Shown here: piece after piece, positions 19,201-26,178 of the stretch
Numbering within the stretch: position 1 is the first letter of the stretch
Layout of the letters: each line of letters opens with the position of its first letter
Assembly (NCBI GenBank): GCA_044227095.1
Contig: JBGAFV010000001.1
Coordinates: 496,001 to 560,000 of the forward strand
Length of the DNA stretch: 64,000 nt
Reading direction: 5' to 3'
From: JACMLD01 sp044227095
GTDB lineage: Bacteria; Bacteroidota; Bacteroidia; Chitinophagales; Chitinophagaceae
The notes under the pieces: generated by a model
What the model was told of the DNA's origin: nothing
Seen by the model: the letters and a program-made list of their open reading frames with translations, nothing else
Database searches by the model: none
Translations under genes and position numbers: made by a program

Positions 19201-19580
19201 TGCACAGCGTAACCAAGGCGTTTGGTTTCTTTTTTTATACCAAGCGCTGTTACCACAACTTCATTCAGGTTTCTTGCATCAGTAACAAGAATAATATTGC
19301 CCAAATTACCTGCGGCTTTTATTTCGCGATTAGAAAAGCCAACGCTGGTAACAATTAATACAGCATTATTATCGGCATTAATAGAAAAATCTCCGTTTTG
19401 ATCTGTACTGGTTAATTTGGTTGTACTTCCTTTTACTGAAACAGTAGCGCCTGCTACCGGTTTTTGATCTTCAGCAGAGACAACATGCCCTTTAATTGTG
19501 TTTTGGCAAAAACTGAGCAGCGAGTAAATCATCATTCCTGCTAGTAGTCCGCCTCTTCTTAAAAGAGAGTGCTTGTTCAT
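16272..19580 (-). CDS. SusC/RagA-type TonB-dependent outer membrane transporter
   Basis: About 1,102 residues from the ATG at 19580 (MNKHSLLRRG), preferred over 19601 because it gives a compact signal peptide. A carboxypeptidase-regulatory-like domain (IKGHVVSAEDQKPVAGATVS) comes first, then the SusC signature EVVVTALGIKKETKRLGYA, a plug domain (NPISGLTGKVAGLSV, YVVDGIPIS, VLKGPSAAALYGSRA) and a 22-strand barrel ending in NINLTF. It imports ligands too large for porins, with energy from TonB. It leads the operon with susD. No FecR-like anti-sigma or STN domain is present, so it is probably not under trans-envelope sigma control. Confidence 0.95.
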   Translation of the reverse strand: MNKHSLLRRGGLLAGMMIYSLLSFCQNTIKGHVVSAEDQKPVAGATVSVKGSTTKLTSTDQNGDFSINADNNAVLIVTSVGFSNREIKAAGNLGNIILVTDARNLNEVVVTALGIKKETKRLGYAVQEVKGEDLTKARDANPISGLTGKVAGLSVGPNAELLRKPLVLLRGNEITLYVVDGIPISSDTWNISPDDIETYTVLKGPSAAALYGSRAQNGAILISTKKGNKRKGFVVEFNSSNVIDKGFLAFPRTQDSYGGGENTYYQFVDGKGGAPGGVDGDYDVWGPYFNGQLIPQYDSPVDPVTGVRKGTPYVARGKNNLNRFLQTGFQTTNNLSLSASGDNYNLRFSLSHSYQKSYIPNNYLNITNFNMYGSYNPTPRLKIESNLNFNRQYTPNFPDVDYGPNSLLYNISVWTGADWDVDQMKDYWQAGKVGTQSIFAEYQRYHNPYFQVNEWLRGHYKNDIYGYVSANYKINNHINTTLRTQITTYGLLRTEKMPFSAHPYGREGNLGDYREDRRNLFENNTELQVNANYTIKNFLNLSGLVGGNIRSFNYNSNWTSTDYLNVPNVYAFSNSKNAVQSSSFSSDMRVLSAYYSLDATFGKFLTLSTTGRVDKSSAMPVNNNAFFYPSASISSVISDYIKLPSIISFLKIRGSFASVRDVATKATIGPAPFNTITAFGNNPAGKDPFTYNPLNYGNNYESSYGGPDYSLIPVFSTAKPYNSQPAAYNTTSLFDPNIKTSLRVNYEEGFDIKFLNNRLGLSATAFQYIDGPFILNNAISTATGFSTYRLNALKTKKTGYELSLMGSPLRNQNGLSWDVLVNWSTYKDVYKELPPGQTVYQTSNNPFSHVGDRTDKLYSSAFARAQDGQIINDASGKPIRTNVARYMGNLNSDYSWSIYNKFNYKGFTLGFQFDGRVGGVTVDYMHIKTMQGGRNIETAEGALGAARYKDWQAFPANNINPDPSYKGSYVGEGVVVSNNVAINFDNNGNITNYKDLTFATNKQVALVQDYVSKYYGTDEANLMSKTFAKLREVTIGYDVPSKMLPKYFSKISVSLVGRNLFYFYKDKRFKDVDLDQYPQGLSLTSLQSPTTRRYGFNINLTF

Positions 19581-19862
19581 AATTGCGTAGTTTGGTTGCA
19601 TTGTTAATAAAATGCAAAACTCGCTTGGTCATTTAAACAAGGCATTATGGCATTGTGATGCTAAGGTTATTGTAATGTGATGGAAATTTAAACGCTATGT
19701 TACTAAAACATTATCCAGCCTGTATTTTTAATGCAGGTAAATTTGAAATGAACACTAACACTATATTGCTTATCATCTTTATTGTCTCAATTACAATAGG
19801 TACAAATAAAAAGGCTACCGTAATTTTTTACGATAGCCATATAACCGAAAAGTTAGAACAAT
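19581..19862. other. Upstream region of susC
   Basis: The region holds the terminator of the small Lys-rich gene (19807-19838) and about 220 bases before susC in which I find no exact -7 box and no coding frame. A promoter for the SusCD operon must be here, but I cannot place it. Confidence 0.35.
19807..19838 (-). terminator. Intrinsic terminator of the small Lys-rich gene
   Basis: On the minus strand a stem of GGCTATCGTA and TACGGTAGCC (with one mismatch) is followed by a run of T. It lies 25 bases after the stop at 19863. Confidence 0.75.
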
Positions 19863-20117
19863 TTATTTTTTAGCGTCCGTTTCTTTTTTATCAGTAACAG
19901 CTTTTAATTTTCTTTCGTGCTTACGATTTTTTTTAGAAGCTTTTACCAGCTCTACTGCAAAAAGCTTACTTGCTTTTCTAAGGTTGCTTTCGAATTTCTT
20001 TTTATCCAGCTTGTTTTTATACTCCGCCAATGCACCAGAAAGTTTTTCGAAAACAGCTTTGCGGGCTTCTTTTTTTGTAACCTTCTTTTCCAGTGCCGGA
20101 GTCTCTTTTTCGCTCAT
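19863..20117 (-). CDS. Small Lys/Glu-rich protein of unknown function
   Basis: The protein has 84 residues, about a third of them lysine, no signal peptide and no membrane segment. It is predicted to be largely helical (ARKAVFEKLSGALAEYKNKL and similar), with a basic C-terminus ending in DAKK. A histone-like or nucleic-acid-associated role would fit its composition but nothing proves it. It is monocistronic: it has its own terminator, and a leader-like transcript with its own terminator lies upstream. Confidence 0.7.
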   Translation of the reverse strand: MSEKETPALEKKVTKKEARKAVFEKLSGALAEYKNKLDKKKFESNLRKASKLFAVELVKASKKNRKHERKLKAVTDKKETDAKK

Positions 20118-20235
20118 ATTATTTGATTGTTTAGTAATTAAGTTAATAACTTAAATATAACCTAAACTTAAGATTGACAATGTTAAGTTTTGCCAATCCG
20201 GCTATTAAAATTATAATGGGGTGAAGGTGGAACAT

Positions 20236-20264
20236 AAAAAAACGCCCCGGTAAAAACCAGGGCG
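20236..20264 (-). terminator. Intrinsic terminator of a short transcript
   Basis: On the minus strand the stem CGCCCTGG/CCGGGGCG (one G-T pair) has a 6-base loop and is followed by seven T. It stands about 75 bases downstream of the -7 box at 20338-20345 and does not follow any long gene directly. Confidence 0.75.
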
Positions 20265-20337
20265 GTACTGCATGAGAAAATGCTACTTTGCTTGATTTTA
20301 CAACCATTGTTTTACCAACAATCTTATAGAACCGGCA
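20264..20337 (-). ncRNA. Candidate small RNA or leader-peptide transcript
   Basis: An exact -7 box TACTTTTG and a strong terminator define a leftward transcript of roughly 70-95 bases. Within it, an ATG at 20307 opens a frame reading MVVKSSKVAFSHAV and then PPWFLPGRFF across the terminator stem. This layout is that of an attenuator leader, but the downstream gene is not a biosynthetic enzyme. It could instead be a stand-alone small RNA. I do not recognise the RNA family. Confidence 0.35.
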
Positions 20338-20345
20338 CAAAAGTA
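20338..20345 (-). promoter_or_regulatory. Bacteroidota -7 promoter box of the short transcript
   Basis: The minus strand reads TACTTTTG, an exact TAnnTTTG match, ahead of a short transcript that ends at the terminator at 20236-20264. Confidence 0.4.
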
Positions 20346-20415
20346 TCTTCGCCTTGTTAGCGGAATATGATGCGATGTTTATGCAATTATTATCAATCAG
20401 ACTGATGACTGGTTT

Positions 20416-21711
20416 TTAAAAACGGAACTGGAGACGAAAAGTAAAAAGATTGTCTTTAAGATCTGAAGTGTAACCTGCAAGCTGGGTATTTTCGTTCATT
20501 ACATAATCATACCATAGCAAAAGCTTCAGGTTATCATTGATGTAATAATTATACCCCAAACCAAGGGTGCTGTATTTTATGTCTGTTGCATTAAGATTGG
20601 AGCCTGGTTTTCCAATATCGTTGCCGGCAACTTTTGTATTAGGATCATACCAATCGTATTTAACACACAACTGGTGATGATAGTTGAATATGTTATGCAA
20701 CAGGTAAAAAAATGCTCCATTAAATTTCCTTGTGTAAGAAGGCTCTGTAAGTAAAGCAGGCGGTGTTTCGCTAGTATTGGCCGTTGCAGTTTGTGTTCCC
20801 TGCCAGTATTCTGCCCTGAATTCTGTAAAGCCTGCTTTTTGCTTCATCTTTATTTGTATATCTGCCCCGGCATATTTACGCGGCGCTTTGCTGTTAAGAT
20901 TAGAAAGGGTAGAATCTGTTATAAATAATTTTAGACCACTGGTATTACCTACATGGTTCATGTATTTTGTGTTTTGCAGAAAGCCTCCGTTGAAATAAGA
21001 AAGGCCTGCAGACAGCATTATTTTTTTTGAAAGGTTGATTGGTTTAAGCGATGCCCTTGTTATAAGATCCTTGTAGGAGTCATAATCTGCGGCTGCTGTT
21101 AAACCCGGTCCGTTAAAAATGCCCACATCCAGTTTAAAATGCCGAAGGGGGTTATCTTTTTTCCTGGGTTCAAAAGAAATCATAGCGCCGAGATCTCTTT
21201 CTACTTTCATTAATATTTGCGACATTCTTCCTCTTTCCGGAGATTCTCTATCCGGAGAGCCGAGGTTTACTTCGTATCCAAATGGCCTGGCAAACATGCC
21301 CATACTAAAAGAAAACAACTGGTACTTGTTTTCAAAAAACCTTCCCCAGAAATCTCTTATGAAAACTCCTTTTTCGGTTCCATCAAATTGAAAGACAAAC
21401 TGGAGCACCGGCAAATTTTGACTATTAAAACGGGCATAATCAAAGCGGATGCGCCCCCTGCGCAAAGCAAAGCGGTTATCTACGTGAGGTGCAAAATCGC
21501 CACCCGCATAACTGGGCTGGCCCTTTGTACTGGCTACCTGGAACTGGGGCTGCAGGTAGCCCCCAATACGGATGTGGTTATAATTTTTGTATAGCGAAAA
21601 AAGCCCCTTGCCAGCATCCTTGGTAGTATCTATCATATCCATCAAAAACTGGCTATTGGCTTCATTTACAATAAATACCAATAAAAGGAGCGCCGGCAGT
21701 CTTTTTATCAT
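20416..21711 (-). CDS. Phosphate-selective porin (OprO/OprP family)
   Basis: The protein has 431 residues with a signal peptide (MIKRLPALLLLVFIVNEANS). The mature N-terminus (RIGGYLQPQFQV, then FALRRGRIRFDY) is the hallmark of the OprO/OprP porin family. Alternating hydrophobic strands follow and the chain ends in TFRLQFRF, the usual terminal Phe of outer membrane barrels. Phosphate specificity is an assumption of the family name, but it lies divergently next to a DUF47-Pit phosphate uptake operon, which supports it. Confidence 0.9.
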   Translation of the reverse strand: MIKRLPALLLLVFIVNEANSQFLMDMIDTTKDAGKGLFSLYKNYNHIRIGGYLQPQFQVASTKGQPSYAGGDFAPHVDNRFALRRGRIRFDYARFNSQNLPVLQFVFQFDGTEKGVFIRDFWGRFFENKYQLFSFSMGMFARPFGYEVNLGSPDRESPERGRMSQILMKVERDLGAMISFEPRKKDNPLRHFKLDVGIFNGPGLTAAADYDSYKDLITRASLKPINLSKKIMLSAGLSYFNGGFLQNTKYMNHVGNTSGLKLFITDSTLSNLNSKAPRKYAGADIQIKMKQKAGFTEFRAEYWQGTQTATANTSETPPALLTEPSYTRKFNGAFFYLLHNIFNYHHQLCVKYDWYDPNTKVAGNDIGKPGSNLNATDIKYSTLGLGYNYYINDNLKLLLWYDYVMNENTQLAGYTSDLKDNLFTFRLQFRF

Positions 21712-21733
21712 TTTGGTTATTTGTATAAGCTCC

Positions 21734-21741
21734 CAAAACTA
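21734..21741 (-). promoter_or_regulatory. Bacteroidota -7 promoter box of the porin gene
   Basis: The minus strand reads TAGTTTTG, an exact TAnnTTTG match, 22 bases upstream of the porin ATG. It shares the 123-base divergent region with the DUF47-Pit promoter. Confidence 0.45.
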
Positions 21742-21811
21742 TTGAAAAACATTTTCTATGTTAAGAAATTATTACCAAACATTAATTACCCGAAACCAAA
21801 TCCAAACTCTC

Positions 21812-21819
21812 TATTTTTG
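21812..21819 (+). promoter_or_regulatory. Bacteroidota -7 promoter box of the DUF47-pit operon
   Basis: TATTTTTG matches TAnnTTTG exactly, 15 bases before the DUF47 ATG at 21835. Confidence 0.45.
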
Positions 21820-21834
21820 CCCAAATTTTAGTGT

Positions 21835-22479
21835 ATGGCCAATTCGTTTCTGAAAATATTCATGCCAAAAGACAGGGTTTTTTATTCTTTGTTTGAAGAA
21901 GTGGCAGCTACCGTAGCACAAATGGGCAAGCTGATGAAAGATGTGGTAGCGGAACCCGATTTTGATAAACGTGCTGCACTGATTTCAAAGATGGAAGATC
22001 TTGAACATGTAAACGACGATTTTACCCATCGCATTTTTACAGAACTGGGCCGCAATTTTATTACACCTTTCGATAGGGAAGATATTCACTACCTGGCATC
22101 TGCACTAGATGATATAGCAGACTACATTTATTCTTCCGCTAAAAAAATCAACTTCTATAAAGTAAACCCTAACGATCAGGGGATACAAAAAATGGCCGAT
22201 CTGATTGACCAGGGTGCTGACCAGATAAAAAATGCTGTAGTAGAGCTTCGCGATATGAAGAATATGCGCCAGATTACAGATGCACTGGTAAAAGTAAACA
22301 GCATAGAAAACCAGGCCGATGATATTTTTGACTTGAGTATTGATCGCCTTTTTGAAACCGAACCCGATGCTAAAGAGGTTATTAAAAAAAGAGAAATTTA
22401 CCAGGTAATGGAAATTGTTACTGATAAATGTGAGGATGCAGCCAACGTTATTGAATCAATCATTATAAAATACGCGTAA
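21835..22479 (+). CDS. DUF47/PhoU-like regulator of Pit phosphate transporter
   Basis: The protein has 214 residues and is all-helical, with the DUF47 (TIGR00153) pattern: FEEVAATVAQMGKLM, the first metal-binding-like segment KMEDLEHVNDDFTHRIF, then DIADYIYSSAKK and a C-terminal EIVTDKCEDAANVIESI. DUF47 proteins are PhoU relatives that almost always precede a Pit permease, as here, and are thought to control its activity. It is separated from pit by a word-type repeat spacer of about 106 bases. Cytoplasmic; no signal peptide. Confidence 0.93.
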   Translation: MANSFLKIFMPKDRVFYSLFEEVAATVAQMGKLMKDVVAEPDFDKRAALISKMEDLEHVNDDFTHRIFTELGRNFITPFDREDIHYLASALDDIADYIYSSAKKINFYKVNPNDQGIQKMADLIDQGADQIKNAVVELRDMKNMRQITDALVKVNSIENQADDIFDLSIDRLFETEPDAKEVIKKREIYQVMEIVTDKCEDAANVIESIIIKYA

Positions 22480-22585
22480 TACCAATGTGAAAATGTAACA
22501 AATGTGATAAATGTGCAAATGAAGAAGCCATTTACCTTTTGTTTAATTTCCACATTACCACATTTACATATTTACACATTTCGCT
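22480..22585. repeat. Word-type palindromic spacer (AATGTG words)
   Basis: The left half (22484-22523) repeats AATGTGAAAATGTAAC-like words and the right half (22549-22580) repeats their complements (CACATTACCACATTTACATA). It fills the space exactly from the DUF47 stop to the pit ATG. A fold would be a long imperfect stem-loop within the operon mRNA. Confidence 0.7.
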
Positions 22586-23623
22586 ATGACCTTTCTTGTT
22601 ATCATCATCATACTTGCGCTGGTCTTCGATTATATAAATGGTTTTCACGACGCTGCCAATTCTATTGCCACTATTGTTTCTACTAAAGTATTAACGCCGT
22701 TTCAGGCCGTATTATGGGCAGCGGTATTCAATTTTGCAGCGTTTTTTGTTTCAAAGTATATTATCGGGCATTTCAATATTGGTAGCACGGTTGCCAAATG
22801 GGTTAACCCTGAATTTGTGACCCTGGAAGTAATTTTTTCCGGTCTTATCGCCGCCATTATCTGGAACCTGCTTACCTGGTGGTTTGGTATTCCGTCATCT
22901 TCATCACACACATTAATGGGTGGATTTATTGGAGCGGCGATTGCACATGCCAAAGGCTTGTCTGATGCTGGCCATACAGTTGTTAATTATGGCAAAGTGA
23001 TCCCAACTTTCCTGTTCATTTTTGCGGCACCGCTCATTGGTATGATCATCGCGTTCATTCTTACCCTGCTGATTGTAAATATATGCCAGCGGGCAAACCC
23101 CTACAAAGCCGATGCCTGGTTCAGGCGTTTGCAGTTGGTGTCATCCGGTTTATTCAGCCTCGGACACGGTGGTAACGATGCCCAGAAAGTGATGGGCATT
23201 ATCGGTGCTGCCATGATATTTTACCAAAAAACACAAGGCCGTGATCTTAGTTTTGATGAATTTGTGAAAGAATACTGGTGGGTACCATTTTCCAGCTTTA
23301 TTGCCATTGGCTTAGGCACTATGAGTGGCGGCTGGAAGATTATCAAAACCATGGGTACCCGAATTACCAAGGTGACCCCACTGGAAGGTGTAGCCGCAGA
23401 AACTGCTGGTGCCATCACGTTATATTTGACTGAACATTTTGGTATTCCCGTAAGCACTACCCATACCATCACGGGTTCTATCATAGGGGTAGGTGCTACC
23501 AAGCGCTTGTCTGCCGTTCGCTGGGGTGTAACCATTAACCTGATGTGGGCCTGGATACTAACCATCCCCGTTAGCGCTCTGATTGCCGCGATTGTTTACT
23601 ATATCGTGAAAATTTTTGTATAG
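22586..23623 (+). CDS. pit: Pit-type inorganic phosphate transporter
   Basis: The permease has 345 residues and about ten membrane helices. The duplicated PiT signatures are present: FDYINGFHDAANSIATIVST near the N-terminus and SLGHGGNDAQKVMGII in the second half, along with the paired segments GIPSSSSHTLMGG and GIPVSTTHTITGS. It moves phosphate with protons or cations across the inner membrane and needs no ATPase. It is the second gene of the DUF47-pit operon and ends at a strong terminator. A periplasmic or high-affinity Pst system is not in the window. Confidence 0.95.
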   Translation: MTFLVIIIILALVFDYINGFHDAANSIATIVSTKVLTPFQAVLWAAVFNFAAFFVSKYIIGHFNIGSTVAKWVNPEFVTLEVIFSGLIAAIIWNLLTWWFGIPSSSSHTLMGGFIGAAIAHAKGLSDAGHTVVNYGKVIPTFLFIFAAPLIGMIIAFILTLLIVNICQRANPYKADAWFRRLQLVSSGLFSLGHGGNDAQKVMGIIGAAMIFYQKTQGRDLSFDEFVKEYWWVPFSSFIAIGLGTMSGGWKIIKTMGTRITKVTPLEGVAAETAGAITLYLTEHFGIPVSTTHTITGSIIGVGATKRLSAVRWGVTINLMWAWILTIPVSALIAAIVYYIVKIFV

Positions 23624-23644
23624 TTTTTAAAAGCATTTTATTCT

Positions 23645-23672
23645 AAAGCAACGCCTCACCGCGTTGCTTTTT
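23645..23672 (+). terminator. Intrinsic terminator of the DUF47-pit operon
   Basis: A perfect 10-base stem AAAGCAACGC/GCGTTGCTTT with a 6-base loop is followed by T, 21 bases after the pit stop codon. Confidence 0.85.
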
Positions 23673-23743
23673 ATTTTGCAGTAACTTATCTATCTTGTTT
23701 GCCGTTTCGTTATTAATAACTTACTGTTTAAAATAAAATACAA

Positions 23744-24601
23744 ATGAAGGGAATCATACTTGCAGGCGGATCAGGCACCCGTTTACATCCTATAACTTAT
23801 GCCATCAGCAAACAAATAATGCCAGTGTATGATAAACCGATGATCTATTATCCACTCTCTACACTTATGCTGGCTGGCATAAGCGATATTCTTATTATAT
23901 CAACACCGCATGATTTGCCGCTGTTTAAAAAATTATTTGGCGACGGTAAAAACCTCGGACTTAATTTTTCTTATGCAGAACAACCATTGCCTAATGGACT
24001 TGCGCAGGCTTTTGTAATTGGCGAAAAATTTATTGGCGATGATAGTGTTGCGCTTGTGCTGGGCGATAATATTTTTTATGGCGCAGGTCTTGGTAAAACA
24101 TTGCAAACAAATTCAAATCCGGACGGCGGTATTGTATATGCATACCATGTAAGCGATCCTGAAAGATATGGTGTTGTGGAATTTGACAAAAACATGAAAG
24201 CCATTTCTATTGAAGAAAAACCTGCGCAACCAAAAAGCAATTATGCAGTACCGGGATTATATTTTTATGATAACGATGTAGTGAAGATTGCAAAAGAATT
24301 AAAACCTAGTCCGCGTGGTGAATATGAAATAACAGATGTAAATAAAGAATACCTGCAAAGAGGAAAACTAAAAGTTTCTATTCTTGATCGAGGCACAGCA
24401 TGGTTGGATACTGGCACTTTTGATTCTTTAATGCAAGCCTCTATGTTTGTGCAGGTAATTGAACAAAGACAGGGCATTAAAATTGCCTGCATTGAAGAAA
24501 TTGCATGGCGTAAAGGATTTATAACAAAAGAGCAATTGCAAACATTAGCCAAGCCCTTGCTGAAAAGCGGTTATGGCCAATACCTGATGAATCTTGAATA
24601 A
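23744..24601 (+). CDS. rfbA: Glucose-1-phosphate thymidylyltransferase
   Basis: The enzyme has 285 residues and belongs to the short RmlA form. It makes dTDP-glucose from glucose 1-phosphate and dTTP, the first step of dTDP-rhamnose synthesis. Visible motifs are the nucleotide-binding GIILAGGSGTRLHP, the lysine segment KQIMPVYDKPMIYYP, the metal Asp in LGDNIFYG and EEKPAQPKSNYAVPGLYFYD. The other rml genes are not adjacent. It is followed by repeat-rich sequence and then galE, so the pair supplies sugar nucleotides for surface polysaccharides. Confidence 0.95.
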   Translation: MKGIILAGGSGTRLHPITYAISKQIMPVYDKPMIYYPLSTLMLAGISDILIISTPHDLPLFKKLFGDGKNLGLNFSYAEQPLPNGLAQAFVIGEKFIGDDSVALVLGDNIFYGAGLGKTLQTNSNPDGGIVYAYHVSDPERYGVVEFDKNMKAISIEEKPAQPKSNYAVPGLYFYDNDVVKIAKELKPSPRGEYEITDVNKEYLQRGKLKVSILDRGTAWLDTGTFDSLMQASMFVQVIEQRQGIKIACIEEIAWRKGFITKEQLQTLAKPLLKSGYGQYLMNLE

Positions 24602-24957
24602 TAGAACGCAGATTTTCATGATTGTTTTAATATAGTATGATTTACTTTTTAGGGTTGATAGGTAATAAATCATTTTGATCATAAAGATCAGCTTTCCATT
24701 CTACGCGAAGCGGACTTGAAAGGATTATTAGGATTAATGAGATAATAAGTTTCCCATTGCATCGCAGATGCTTCCGTGTATCGCCTCAAAAGCCACTCGC
24801 CAATAAACGCTTTAAAACAATCCTTAGTGGTGCGCATCATCAAATGCCTCAGTGTTTCTCCATGTCCTTTGTGTCTCCGTGGCTATCATTTGAGGTTACC
24901 CAATTTGGAAATAGCCTAAATTGTTCACATCTTGCACTCACTTATCAATTTGCAACA
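24602..24957. repeat. Complex word-type repeat region between rfbA and galE
   Basis: The region has no gene for 356 bases. ACGCAGATTTTCATGATT (24606-24623) has an inverted diverged partner at 24668-24692. A second unit has arms CCTCAAAAGCCAC (24785-24797) and GTGGCTATCATTTGAGG (24879-24895), enclosing the phrase CTCAGTGTTTCTCCATGTCC. The first word shares 16 exact bases with 6678-6693. A galE promoter (24921-24952) sits at the right end. Confidence 0.65.
24921..24952 (+). promoter_or_regulatory. Candidate galE promoter
   Basis: TTG at 24921-24923, a 21-base spacer and TCAATTTG at 24945-24952 (one mismatch to TAnnTTTG) lie just before the galE ATG at 24958. Confidence 0.4.
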
Positions 24958-26013
24958 ATGAAAAAAATACTTGTTACCGGCGGATGTGGTTATATAGGCT
25001 CTCATACCGTGGTTGATTTACTGGAAAATGGTTTTGATGTAATTTCTGTTGACAATAACTCCCGTTCTTCTGCCCGTATCCTTGAAGGGGTAGAAAAAAT
25101 AACAGGCAAAAAAGTAAAAAACTATAAAGTAGATCTTTGCAATTACGATGATACATTCGCTATTTTCCAGGAGAATGATGATATAGCGGGCATCATTCAT
25201 TTTGCAGCTTATAAAGCTGTGGGCGAATCGGTAGAAGAGCCGTTAATGTATTTCGAAAACAATATCGTATCGCTTATTAACCTGCTTAAATGTGTTCATG
25301 AATTTAAAATTCCCTACTTTGTTTTCTCTTCTTCATGCACTGTTTATGGCAACCCGGATGTAATACCAGTAACAGAAAAAACACCACCCAAACCAGCAGA
25401 ATCACCGTACGGCTATACCAAGCAAATGGGCGAACAAATCATCAATGAGTTCTCTAAATCTAACCAGGTACAATCTATACTTTTAAGATATTTCAATCCT
25501 GTTGGTGCGCACCCAAGCATACAAATAGGCGAATTGCCTATTGGCAAACCGGCCAATCTTGTTCCGGCCATTACACAAACCGCAGTTGGCAAACTGCCAC
25601 AGATGAAAGTTTTTGGAGATGATTATCCAACAAGAGATGGCTCCTGCCTGCGTGATTTTATACATGTTTGTGATATTGCCCATGCGCACACCCTGTCTTT
25701 GCTATATCTTATAGAAGAACGCACCGATAAGAAATGCGAAGTATTTAACCTTGGTACAGGCAATGGTGTAACAGTACTGGAAGCTATTAATACTTTTGAA
25801 AAAGTTAGCGGTGTAAAGCTCAATTATGTAATTGCCCCACGCCGCCCCGGTGATGTTATTGCCATTTACGCCAATAATGAACTGGCAGTTACCCAGCTAG
25901 GCTGGCAAATTAAATATTCGCTTGAGGATATGATGCTAACAGCCTGGAAATGGGAACAAAGACTGAAAGTAGATGCAAAGCTTTATAATAAACAAAATGC
26001 GGGACTGAACTAG
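24958..26013 (+). CDS. galE: UDP-glucose 4-epimerase
   Basis: About 351 residues from the ATG at 24958; the open frame begins at 24757 but its first 67 codons lie in repeat sequence. The Rossmann motif is GGCGYIGSH at residues 8-16. The extended-SDR active site has FSSSCTVYG (Ser) and SPYGYTKQMGE (Tyr and Lys of YxxxK). RYFNPVGAHPSIQIGE, the usual GalE substrate segment, follows. It interconverts UDP-glucose and UDP-galactose. It probably works with rfbA in making sugar nucleotides. Confidence 0.95.
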   Translation: MKKILVTGGCGYIGSHTVVDLLENGFDVISVDNNSRSSARILEGVEKITGKKVKNYKVDLCNYDDTFAIFQENDDIAGIIHFAAYKAVGESVEEPLMYFENNIVSLINLLKCVHEFKIPYFVFSSSCTVYGNPDVIPVTEKTPPKPAESPYGYTKQMGEQIINEFSKSNQVQSILLRYFNPVGAHPSIQIGELPIGKPANLVPAITQTAVGKLPQMKVFGDDYPTRDGSCLRDFIHVCDIAHAHTLSLLYLIEERTDKKCEVFNLGTGNGVTVLEAINTFEKVSGVKLNYVIAPRRPGDVIAIYANNELAVTQLGWQIKYSLEDMMLTAWKWEQRLKVDAKLYNKQNAGLN

Positions 26014-26112
26014 TTTAGAAAGTTTATAGTTCACAGTTCATAGTTAGCGATACCAACCATTTTGGCTAAGTAAAGCAACTATGAACGATCGAACAAAGAA
26101 CTGTGAACGCTG
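26014..26112. repeat. Word-type palindromic spacer (GTTCACAGTTCATAGTT)
   Basis: The left arm GTTCACAGTTCATAGTT (26029-26045) is matched by inverted words AACTATGAAC (26077-26086) and AACTGTGAAC (26099-26108). It begins right after the galE stop. The word AGTTCATAGTT recurs in the spacer at 37941-38029. Confidence 0.7.
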
Positions 26113-26178
26113 TGTCCCCAAAATTGATTCCCAAAACTGCCAACTTCTTCTTTACTTTGCGTCTCTAAACAAAAATAA

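Larger units (their letters stand above)
20118..20415. other. Intergenic region with a short leader-type transcript unit
   Basis: Between the porin gene and the small Lys-rich gene lie an exact -7 box (20338-20345), a short frame starting at 20307 and an intrinsic terminator (20236-20264), all leftward. The rest of the gap shows nothing I can support. Confidence 0.5.

Noticed and set aside
20143..20340. A 65-codon frame through the leader-like region as an ordinary protein gene
   Set aside because: It crosses a strong terminator, so only its first part could be translated from the short transcript; kept as a possible leader peptide instead.
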